Below, one piece after another: positions 45,438-54,294 of a stretch of DNA of 64,000 nt. Source of the stretch: Phyto melanocephala (taxonomy: Eukaryota > Arthropoda > Insecta > Diptera > Rhinophoridae); the NCBI GenBank assembly GCA_941918925.1, contig OW799236.1:63574685-63638684 (forward strand), read 5' to 3'. Every line of letters starts with the position of its first letter. The first letter of the stretch is position 1. The translations under genes and the position numbers were made by a program. Below the pieces are notes generated by a model, which searched no databases, was not told where the DNA came from, and saw nothing but the letters and a program-made list of their open reading frames with translations.

Positions 45438-48400
45438 TTATTTTGTAGATACTACAGTTGGGTTGTCTCTGTCTTGGTATTTCCTTTTAGGTTTCACATG
45501 TGTCTTATAATATTTGTGTCCAGTCCTAACTGTCTGCAAATGGTCGTCGTCTATTTTAACTGCATTAATTTTCCTATATTTATTGTGGTTTTTACCACCT
45601 CTTATTTCCTTAATAAAATTTGTCCCATTTTCCAGTTCTATATCTTTTCTATTTTCGTTTAATTTCCGTATATATTTTCCCTTTTTCAATTCTATTAAGT
45701 CATGAATTTCCTTGTATCTGTCTTCGTGTACTTTGCCGTTTACAAAGTCAATTGGTTTAATACCTGTAGTGCTATGTACCGTATTATTATAAAAGCCTAT
45801 TATTCTCATCATCTTGTCTTCAATAGTTTCGCCCTGGTTTTCCCTATCATGTCTTAGTAGCCTTATGTGTTCGTTAATAGTATTATGTAGTCTTTCAATG
45901 TCCGCATTAGACGTATGGTTACTATTCGAAGTATAATGAATGTCAATATTTTCCTTTTTTAAGAACTCTTGCATCGGTATGGCTTTGAATCCCAGTTCGT
46001 TGTCTACAATGATTTTATTTATTTTTCCATACGTATTAATTATCTGTAATAGTTTTGTTTTGAACTCTGTCCAACTTCTTCCATTTATATGAAATGCTAA
46101 AGCGAATTTTGAAAATTTATCAATTGCTGTCATAAACAAGTTTTTATTAAGAGTATAAAAGACGTCTATGTGTAGTACTTCGAGTGGTTTATTTGGAGTC
46201 TCTGTGATTTTATAAGGTATCTTTGGAGGTTTTCTGTCGTACTTCTCAAGGTTGCAAACTTCGCAGTTGTTTATAAATTGCGTTATCCTAAGTTTGAGCT
46301 TTGGATTGTATATGCGTGTGACTAACTCTCTATATACTGCGTCTATTCCGCGATGGTTTTTATCAAGGTGTTCGCTTTTTATAATTTCGGCTAACCGGTT
46401 TTCATCCTCTACATCTACTGTTTGGAGTGTACATCTTATTATCCTAAATTTTTCGTTGTCAGCAAACAATTCTTCATAAGTATTACTAAAAGTTGTATAA
46501 AATTCTTCTTCCATTAAAATAGCGTTTAGCTGTGTGGGGTTAAATTGATTTTTAAGTAGAGTGATAGCAGTTTCCCTGTCCATTTCTTTCATGTAAACAA
46601 TTTTTCTTTTATTACCAAAAATACATTTATTTTTTATCTTTAGCGATCCGGAGGTGGTTTTTATTATGATGACCTGGTTTTTGAACATATTTATTGGTGA
46701 TTTTGTCTTTATTATTCTACTGTCGGATTCTAATATATTTACAGTAACAGGTTCGGTCTCGATCCTGGACAAGGCGTCAGCATTAGTGTTCTTAGTTCCC
46801 TTCTTGTACTTTATTTCGTAATCAAACTCCGATAGTTTTAGCCTCCACCTTACAAGTTTTGAGTTAGGTTCTTTAATAGAGAAAAGCCATGTTAAAGGCT
46901 TGTGATCAGTTTCTATTGTGAACTTACGACCAAAAAGATAAGGCCTAAAATATTTTGTGACCCATATTATTGCCAATAACTCTTTTTCTATTGTGCTGTA
47001 GTTTATTTCATGTGAGTTGAGGGTACGACTGGCATAACATATTGGGTGATTATTTTGGGAAAGTACTGCTCCCAAGGCATAGTTGCTGGCATCAGTTGTT
47101 AGTGTAAATGTCTTTGTAAAATCTGGATATGTTAATATTGGATCGTGTGTTAATAATGTCTTAAGAGTATTAAAGCTCTTTTGGTATTCTGGGTCATCTA
47201 TGTTCAGCTTGCAATCCTTCTTTAAGTATTTAGTCATGGGTTTAGCTATCAATGAATAGTCCTTAATAAATTTCCTATAATAGCCGGTTAATCCTAGGAA
47301 TTGTTTAATTTGTTTTGTAGTTTTGGGTATTGGAAAATTAACGACGCATTCTATCTTTTTAGGATTAGGCTTAACTCCCTCCGTAGTAACTATGTGTCCA
47401 AGAAATTCAGTTTCTTTTTTTAAAAATTCTGATTTGTCTAATTGAATCTTTAGGTTTGCTTCTCGCAGTCTTTCAAATATGAGTGCAAGTGAATTTATGT
47501 GCTCCTGTAAGGATGTCGAAAATATAATTATGTCGTCTAAGTACACTAAGCAAATCTTGTTAATGAAATCATGTAGTATATTATTCATAAGTCTCTGAAA
47601 TGTTGCCGGGGCTGTCTTCAGTCCGAATGGCATACGCAAAAACTCATAGTGTCCTCCTTCGACACTGAATGCAGTTTTGTGAATATCCTCTTTTTCTATT
47701 TCGATTTGGTGGAAACCCTTCGCTAGATCAAGAGTAGTAAAATATTGGCTCCTTCCCAATTTTTCCAGTATCTCGTCTATATTGGGAATAGGAAATTTGT
47801 CGTCGATCGTAGCTTCATTTAGTTTACGATAGTCAACAACTAGTCTCCATTTTTGTTTTCCGCTAGCGTCTGCCTTCTTTGGTACTATCCAAATCGGGGC
47901 TGAATATGGTGAACTACTATTTCTAATTATTTTATTTTCCAACATGTCTCTAATTTGGTCTTCTACTTCCTTTTTATGAACGTATGGGTATCTATACGAT
48001 TTTGAGAATATAGGTGCATTATTGGTTGTTCGTATTCTATGCTTTATAGCAGAGGTGAATGAAAGTTTTTCATTTTCGTGGTAAAAGATGTCACGGTATT
48101 CGTTTATTACGCGTAGTAATTGTGATCTTTCTTCAGAATTCAAATGTTCTGTTCTAATCTGATCATTTATTGGTTTAGAATTTGATACAAAGTTAAACTC
48201 CATACTATTAATTTCTGTGTTCATTATTCCATTCTTGTGTAATCCTTTGATATAGTTATTTTCGTCGTCTAGTTTTTCTTCATCACTTTTAATATAAAGG
48301 GGAATTTCATTTTCTCCTAATCTAATTGTATTGGTTTCGAAGCAGATTCTTGCCTTCATTGCCCTAAGTAAATCATTACCGATAAGACCGTCATAAAATT

Positions 48401-48668
48401 CATGAAATTTTATTATGTAAAATTCTATTCTTTCTAGGTTTGTGCCGAATTCTTCAAATGTAGGGATTATGGCTTTTTCGTAAAGGGTTATCCTGTGTTG
48501 TAAAGTTTTAATGGTAGTTGGTTCGATTTTCTGTATCCATCTAGGATGACATATATTTGGGTTCAAAATGGAATTAGTTGCGCCCGTATCTATGATTAAC
48601 TTTAGGTGTCCTAATTTTGTTTTAACTTTCATATATGGAAGTTCCCTGAGGCTGAACAATGAAAATTT
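45438..48668 (-). CDS. pol: Errantivirus 2 pol
   Basis: Open from the frameshift site (48662-48668) to 45438. Protease DTGATN at residues 24-29 of the open frame; RT with LVVDYRKLN and YLDD (~373-376); RNase H starting TTDASNYALGA with IEKELLA and TDHKPL; zinc-binding H..H/CEVC; integrase with D in HIDVFY, D in IIVDNELGF and E in NADIERLH. Note the integrase second motif is VDNELGF where most relatives have DqG.EF. Uninterrupted and of normal length, although gag and env in the same copy are broken. About two-thirds of residues in the RT match errantivirus 1 by eye. Confidence 0.93.
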   Translation of the reverse strand, partial: KFSLFSLRELPYMKVKTKLGHLKLIIDTGATNSILNPNICHPRWIQKIEPTTIKTLQHRITLYEKAIIPTFEEFGTNLERIEFYIIKFHEFYDGLIGNDLLRAMKARICFETNTIRLGENEIPLYIKSDEEKLDDENNYIKGLHKNGIMNTEINSMEFNFVSNSKPINDQIRTEHLNSEERSQLLRVINEYRDIFYHENEKLSFTSAIKHRIRTTNNAPIFSKSYRYPYVHKKEVEDQIRDMLENKIIRNSSSPYSAPIWIVPKKADASGKQKWRLVVDYRKLNEATIDDKFPIPNIDEILEKLGRSQYFTTLDLAKGFHQIEIEKEDIHKTAFSVEGGHYEFLRMPFGLKTAPATFQRLMNNILHDFINKICLVYLDDIIIFSTSLQEHINSLALIFERLREANLKIQLDKSEFLKKETEFLGHIVTTEGVKPNPKKIECVVNFPIPKTTKQIKQFLGLTGYYRKFIKDYSLIAKPMTKYLKKDCKLNIDDPEYQKSFNTLKTLLTHDPILTYPDFTKTFTLTTDASNYALGAVLSQNNHPICYASRTLNSHEINYSTIEKELLAIIWVTKYFRPYLFGRKFTIETDHKPLTWLFSIKEPNSKLVRWRLKLSEFDYEIKYKKGTKNTNADALSRIETEPVTVNILESDSRIIKTKSPINMFKNQVIIIKTTSGSLKIKNKCIFGNKRKIVYMKEMDRETAITLLKNQFNPTQLNAILMEEEFYTTFSNTYEELFADNEKFRIIRCTLQTVDVEDENRLAEIIKSEHLDKNHRGIDAVYRELVTRIYNPKLKLRITQFINNCEVCNLEKYDRKPPKIPYKITETPNKPLEVLHIDVFYTLNKNLFMTAIDKFSKFALAFHINGRSWTEFKTKLLQIINTYGKINKIIVDNELGFKAIPMQEFLKKENIDIHYTSNSNHTSNADIERLHNTINEHIRLLRHDRENQGETIEDKMMRIIGFYNNTVHSTTGIKPIDFVNGKVHEDRYKEIHDLIELKKGKYIRKLNENRKDIELENGTNFIKEIRGGKNHNKYRKINAVKIDDDHLQTVRTGHKYYKTHVKPKRKYQDRDNPTVVSTK

Positions 48669-49615
48669 TCGTCCTCAGTTGGTTTAGTCTGTCTTTCGAA
48701 CTTATTAACGTCCATAGGTTCTGGTCTTGGAAAATTATTTGTATGTGGTATTTCCCGTTGTCGGAATGGATTCCAATTGTTCTGTCTTTGGAACGGTTGA
48801 CCATTGTGGCCAGAATTTTCGTGATTTCCCCGCCAATTATGGGGGTTATTTGGATTATTCCGATGGTGGTTGTGGAAATTAGGTTGTTGGTACGAGAGGT
48901 TCCTTTGTGTATCGCGATTATTTGTTCTTGCTTAATTTTGGTTATTATAAGATCTGTTGTTATGCTTCTGAGTCCGTAGATTTTTGTATTCTTGGTTTGG
49001 CGGTCGTCTATGATTGGAAAATGTCGTGTTTGGTGAAGTCACATATGCATAGCCGGACTGGAATAGGATTTCCATTGCTGTTTCTAGGCTGTCAGGATTT
49101 CTGCATATTAGAATAGTTCGCATGGGTTCCGGTACTTTTTCCTTAAATATATTTAGGGCCGTCTTCATATTGTTCTTGGCACATTCGTTGGCTGCTGGGC
49201 CAGAACCAATTGACACAATGGTTTTGTTGTTGAGATTTCTGAGTCTCTGTTTAATTTCATTATAAAATTCTACACTATTCGTTTTGAAAGTTGTACTTTT
49301 AAGCCTGTCAAAAAGTTCCTCTAAACTGCATCTATCACCGAAATTATTATTTAATACGTTCTTTATGTCTGTCCATGATCGAGCCTGGCAGTTAATTTCC
49401 ATAACCTCTCTTGCCTTCCCAGTAAGTCTACCCTTAATAATGTCAGAAAATAATAGTTGTGATGGTAGGTCGTACGCTGTTAATAGAGGGTGAACCCTAT
49501 CTATTAAATTGACGAAAGTCTGTAGATCGCGGTAATCGCCGTTAAATTCTGGGAGTTGATTTAAATATTTTAAAGGGTTAATACTAATAGAGAGTGGTTG
49601 GGCTTGTTCGGTCAT
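48629..49615 (-). pseudogene. gag: Errantivirus 2 gag with premature stop
   Basis: ATG at 49615 (clear start: TEQAQPLSISINPLKYLNQL). Capsid-like region with PEFNGDYRDLQTFVNLID and LTGKAREVMEIN; NAECAKN-type helices follow. At 48932-48934 an in-frame TAA interrupts the Asn/Arg-rich C-terminal region after 227 codons. The same frame is open downstream, with the PEPMDV motif shared with errantivirus 1 and the frameshift heptamer, to a stop at 48629. Ribosomes would therefore fall short of the pol entry site in this copy. Confidence 0.85.
48662..48668 (-). promoter_or_regulatory. -1 ribosomal frameshift site, errantivirus 2
   Basis: AAATTTT, again phased A-AAT-TTT relative to gag, and placed at the same relative position as in errantivirus 1 (just before the protease). 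Confidence 0.78.
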
Positions 49616-49630
49616 CTTGTCAACTATGTT

Positions 49631-49855
49631 TTATCCTTCTAATATTCCTCTGTAAATATATCTTAGTCTTTTTCTGAAATGGCGTGTATTTCTAGTAACT
49701 CTTCTATTCCTATCTTGCTCTATGTTAATGTCCGTTAGATACCCGTCGTTCGATTCGATCCCTGAGTCCAAATTATAGTCTGGGTAAGTATCTATATTGT
49801 CTTCGATAAAATCTATATCTGAAGGATAATCAGACAATGAATCAGTATCACTCAT
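49631..49855 (-). CDS. Small acidic/basic leader ORF of errantivirus 2
   Basis: 74 codons from the first ATG downstream of the primer binding site, ending 15 bases before gag. The first half is acidic and Ser/Tyr/Asp-rich (MSDTDSLSDYPSDIDFIEDN), followed by YNLDSGIESNDGYL; the second half is basic (NRRVTRNTRHFRKRLRYIYR). DSGIES fits DSGxxS, the phosphodegron read by beta-TrCP/Slimb. I know of no annotated homologue. It may be an accessory protein, an upstream ORF controlling gag, or chance. Confidence 0.5.
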   Translation of the reverse strand: MSDTDSLSDYPSDIDFIEDNIDTYPDYNLDSGIESNDGYLTDINIEQDRNRRVTRNTRHFRKRLRYIYRGILEG

Positions 49856-49984
49856 TAAACAAACTTTGATCACTTTGAGAAGGGAAAATATAAAGCTTCT
49901 TTTTTTTCTTGAAATTCACTTTTTTAGATAATAAAAAACTTACTTATACTTTAAATATTACTTAAATTACCTTAGGGAATTCGT

Positions 49985-50400
49985 TGATGGGTTTATTGTT
50001 GATTCTGGATTCTTCGCTTGGTTGGTTCAATGTTGTTTGATGGGTTTGTTGATCCAGTTTTTGTTGATGGGGTTGGTTCTGGTTGTTGATTTAGTTTTGG
50101 TTTCTTCGTTTGGTTGGTTGTTGGTTCAATGTTGTTTGATGGGTTTGTTGGTTCAGTTTTTGTTGATGGGGTTGGTTCTGGTTGTTGGTTTAGTTTTGGT
50201 TTCTTCGTTTGGTTGGTTGTTGGTTCAATGTTGTTTGATGGGTTTGTTGATTCAGTTTTTGTTGATGGGGTTGGTTCTGGTTGTTGATTTAGTTTTGGTT
50301 TCTTCGTTTGGTTGGTTGTTGGTTCAATGTTGTTTGATGGGTTTGTTGATTCAGTTTTTGTTGATGGGGTTGGTTCTGTTTCTTCGTTTGGTTGTTGAAA
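49985..50400 (-). repeat. Four 99-bp tandem repeats in the errantivirus 2 leader
   Basis: The box ttcaatgttg recurs at 50026, 50125, 50224 and 50323, an exact 99-bp period. 99 bp is 33 codons; in the element sense strand one frame is open through the whole array and gives a Pro/Thr/Asn-rich unit (NQQPEPTPSTKTESTNPSNN). It has no ATG of its own. The opposite strand is also open (hydrophobic), as expected for this base composition. Confidence 0.8.
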
Positions 50401-50429
50401 AAAGGGTCTCTTTTCCTTTTTTTATTTTA

Positions 50430-50700
50430 AAATTTTTATAAAAAAATTTCGAAAAAAGTTTTTATATCCTTTAATCTTATAAAGGAGTGTTTTAAAATTT
50501 TTATAAAAAAAATTTCGAAAAAAAAAAAGTTTTTATATCCTTTAATCTTATAAAGGAGTGTTTTAAAATTTTTATAAAAAAATTTCGAAAAAAAGTTTTT
50601 ATATCCTTTAATCTTATAAAGGATTATTTTAAAAATTTTTATAAAAAAATTTCGGAAAAAAAGTTTTTATCCTTTAATCTTTTAAAGGAGTGTTTAAGGA
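50430..50700. repeat. Four ~66-70-bp tandem repeats in the errantivirus 2 leader
   Basis: Units contain aaatttttataaaaaaattt, then cgaaaaaa-gtttttat and cctttaatcttataaaggag. Four units with small indels. Arrays at this place in gypsy and ZAM-type elements bind insulator proteins; whether this one does is unknown. Confidence 0.75.
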
Positions 50701-50799
50701 TGTTATTTTATCCTTTTGTTTGTTTTTTGAAAGGACCGCACTAAGAATAAAAATTCACGTTCTACTACTTCTATGTTGGGTAGGACTTGCGGTATCCTA

Positions 50800-50811
50800 C
50801 CGACTGCGCCA
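50800..50811 (-). other. Primer binding site, tRNA-Ser, errantivirus 2
   Basis: TGGCGCAGTCGG in element sense, identical to that of errantivirus 1. Confidence 0.85.
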
Positions 50812-51393
50812 AAAACAAACTTAAAAATATAAGTCTTAAAAAAAACACAACCACCTTCACTTTCTTGAAATCAAAATCCAACTCACTTTATTTTTCTTCT
50901 GATACTTCTTTTTATACTTAGTTTTACAATTTTTTCTTATAATTAAAATATCGATTATTAATAATATTAATTGTTGAAAAACAATTCCGAGAAATTAATA
51001 AAGAAAAGTTAATGAATGTTTTAATGCAAAACAATTCCTAATAAATTTGTCTGTTTTTGGAGTTGCATTTATTTAGTGTGGATGAACTAAATAAATGCAT
51101 AAACAGTTCTTGGAATTGTTTTTAGGTAAATTAAAATGTGAATGAACTAAATAAATTTATTAATAATATTAATTGTTAAAAAATAATTCCTGCTTTATTG
51201 CAAAACAATTCCTAATAAATTTGTCTGTGTTTGGAGTTGCATTTAGTGTGGATGAACTAAATAAATGCATAAACAATTCTTGGAATTGGTTTAAAATAAA
51301 GTAGGTAAATGTGTATATTTATTTAAGTATATATATTTATATATTTATATTACATTAACTCGTGTTGAGGGAATAATGGGAGACATTATAACA
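50811..51393 (-). repeat. Errantivirus 2 5' LTR
   Basis: 583 bp; pair of 43396-43978. It is followed by gtgtag. Confidence 0.92.
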
Positions 51394-51668
51394 GTGTAGC
51401 AGATGAATTGCATAAAGTTTCTTTTGGTACGAAGACATCTGCCAAAAACGTTCAAATATTAGCTTTTGCAAAATTTTGAATTTTTCGTTGATACGTTGAT
51501 TTGCATTTGAGGTGACGATATATACAAAAACAAACTGCATGTATTTTTTAATTGTTGTGTTTGTTGGGAACAGCAGAAAATATATACCCACGTAACCAAT
51601 GAAAATGTAGTTTCTAAGCCAGTTCATAAACTTTAATTAGTATGTATGTATGTGTGTCTTATATTTTT

Positions 51669-51789
51669 ACTGCCGTATTCACAAAAAATATTAAAGGTTT
51701 ACTGATGGCTTATTTAACAAATTTCTGTACAACATCTGTCAAATATAAGCCTTTAATAAACCTACAATATTTTTTATGATTACCGCACT
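51669..51789. mobile_element. Short MITE with GCCGTATT ends, copy 2 (diverged)
   Basis: tgccgtattcacaaaaaata at the left and inverted tgcggtaatcataaaaaata at the right, with the same interior order (ggtttactga-ggcttattta) as 25221-25338. Confidence 0.6.
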
Positions 51790-53181
51790 TAGTGTACATA
51801 TGTATATGTACATTAAACATTTATCTAAAAACCCGATTATTTAAAAAGAAATCCGACCATCAAACCAAATATCTCTTAATTGAAATTTTTGTTTATTTCT
51901 TCATTAAAACTTACAAAGGGTGACATAACTTTCATCATATGACGCCAAGTAAATTTATGGGAATCTTGGGTTTATGCAATAAATATCTTCAATTTCCAAC
52001 TGTTCCTCGCTAAATTAATCCACACGCATGTATTTACTATAATCCAAGTCCTGCGTGGGCTAAAAAATATTTTAAGCATTTAAAATTAAAAAACGCACTT
52101 TACGACCATCCATTAATTTTGATTGTAGTAAGAGTTTAAGTTTTTTTGTTGTTTCGATTATTTATTATTGTTTGTTGCATGTCTGTTAAAAAGTTGTTTT
52201 TTTACTGTCGGTGGTTTTTCATAGAAAATAATAAAAAATAAGAAAAACTTTGTTACATCTTTATGTGGTAATTGAAAGTTATAATCTGTCTGACGGTTCA
52301 CTCACCATATTCATTGGCCACCGGCTGGCTACTGTTTTTTATTATTTAATTATTATGAATATGCAAAACCAATGCAGTCAAAACATTAGGTTTTCCAAAA
52401 CTAATGTCTTCATTTTTCAGTAAATCATTATTTAATTAACGGTTTATATGCAATGAGTTTTTTTTTTCAATTCATTTTAATTTTCGTTTCTCAGTGAAAA
52501 TCACCAATGAACTAGAGGTGTAAGTATGTATTTATAAACATATTAACAACAAAAAAATACATGTATAAAATATATATAAAAAAAATATTTAAACGTTTTA
52601 TTGTCTGTATTTCGTGTTTATTATAAAGAAATAAAATTTGTATATATATTTATATGTAAGGGGTTATGGCATCTTCTATGCAAATTTAATCATTTTTACT
52701 GCATACTTGTATGCGTGGTTGTATGTAAAAAATTAACCTCAAAGAAATTTATTGCCTGAATAAGTTTTTTTTTGTGAATTTTAACAATAAGATTACGCAT
52801 TCAGACTCTAAAAAATGTTTTCCTTCTGCGCATGTACGGCACATCCACGAATGATAAGAACAAAGTTACGCATTGCGCATGTTTGTTTTAATTATGCTAT
52901 CTCGTGCGTGACGTCACATAAGCAAACAAGTGATTGATATAACAAGTAAAATTTTTAAAAAAGTGATAAAAATGCTAAAATAAACATTTAATTTAGTTTT
53001 TACTACAGTATTTTTCATTTTAACGCTTAAAACAATTTCTTGTATTTGAATTTTTAATAAAATTTTTTTCAAACAAAAAAACTTTTTGTGAGAAAATTTT
53101 AATAATAATCTGTCGGCTTACTTTTTCGTGTCACTGTTCTTCTTTTGAAGAACACTAATACGGCTGCAAAACATTTTTGAA
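51790..53181. other. Intergenic; possible promoter-like cluster
   Basis: AT-rich, with no coding sequence recognised. The only GC-richer patch is around 52820-52925 (see the regulatory entry). Confidence 0.4.
52827..52916. promoter_or_regulatory. Two TGCGCATG sites and a perfect CRE
   Basis: TGCGCATGT at 52827-52835 and again at 52874-52882 resemble NRF-1/Ewg half-sites; TGACGTCA at 52909-52916 is a palindromic CREB/ATF site. Three such motifs in 90 bp of otherwise AT-rich DNA are unusual. No downstream gene is recognised, so function is inferred from motifs only. Confidence 0.3.
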
Positions 53182-53189
53182 CATCCATG

Positions 53190-54197
53190 CACTGTTGCCA
53201 GAAGTGCAGATATATCTGCATTTTGCAGATTTTATGCCCTCAAAATGTCCAAATGCAGATGTGAAGATTTTAGTCAGCAAAATGCAAATTTTTTAAAAGC
53301 AATAAATATTTCGCAATTTCTTTAATTTTAAATATATTTTCCCTGGTGGCCATCCCTGGTGATGATTTTTTTTTTTTTTTTGATTTTTTCCTTTCGTGGT
53401 CAAACAAAAAAAAAGCAACCATTCATAATTGAAAACAAAAAAAAAATAAAAAAACAACAATTCTTAATATTCTTAAATTTAATACAAAACAATATAATTT
53501 AAAAGGCAAATTTAGCAATAAATTATTATTAACTATGCTTAAATGTTTAAAAAAAATATGGTTGGTAAATAATTTCTGATTATTTTAAAAGAATAATACG
53601 AATATTTTTATTTTTATGTAGACAATAATAAAACCACGGATGATGGTGATTCTACTGCCTTGGTTCCATCGCTAACTAAATTTGTTTGTTTTACCACATT
53701 CCCCTGCAAATGTCGAGAGAATACTCAGTCAGGTTAACTTAAGCAAAACAAAAATTTGAAATCGTTTGGAAAATGAATTATTTAGTAGGGATTTTGTTCA
53801 CAAAAGATTATTTAAAACTTAACAATTCTTACTGGTTTAACACATTGATATCTCCATAATTGCTCACAATGATGTCAAATGATAGTTATGCATAATAATA
53901 AATATCGATTTAAATACCTAAAACTTGATCTCTTTGTATTGTACTTTTTGTTATATTTATAAGTATGATTTACGTAAAAGACTTTATAAGTAAAAAATAT
54001 TGAAATCTGAATTTATTTGTTTTGTTATTTACTTGTTAAGATATAATTAAAAAAAAAAATAAACTATAAAAAACATGTTTGAAGATTTTTGAAAACAAGA
54101 TGCAGATTTTTAAAAATAATATGCAGATTCTGCAGATTTTTTATGAAAATATAGTTAAGATTTGCAGATTTTACCCCTGAATATTCTGGCAACACTG
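53190..54197. mobile_element. Non-autonomous hAT-like element
   Basis: Ends CACTGTTGCCAGAA and, inverted, CAGTGTTGCCAGAA. Flanking 8-bp repeats catccatg (53182-53189) and caaccatg (54198-54205) match at seven of eight. The sub-terminal regions are full of TGCAGATTTT-type boxes. No transposase; AT-rich interior. Confidence 0.7.
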
Positions 54198-54294
54198 CAA
54201 CCATGCTTTATTTTAAAGCTGGCTGCAATAGAGAGACTCTCTTTGCTCATAGATGAAGTCTGACACTTCAAAATTATTTTTTATGTATAAACTA

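Larger units (their letters stand above)
43396..51393 (-). mobile_element. Errantivirus 2 (Ty3/gypsy, gag-pol-env), damaged
   Basis: 7,998 bp with 583-bp LTRs that differ at about four positions (~99.3% identical), so older than errantivirus 1. Ends are TGTTAT...TTTTT in element sense. The apparent target duplication is gtgtag (43390-43395, 51394-51399), six bases rather than the usual four. tRNA-Ser primer site; 5' leader with two tandem arrays; small ORF; gag with an internal stop; intact pol; env with a frame break. Its proteins are clearly distinct from those of errantivirus 1. Confidence 0.92.

Noticed and set aside
50022..50441. 139-codon hydrophobic plus-strand ORF with four 33-residue repeats
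   Set aside because: It is the complement of the 99-bp leader repeats of errantivirus 2; hydrophobic repeats arise from the Pro/Thr/Asn-rich sense strand.
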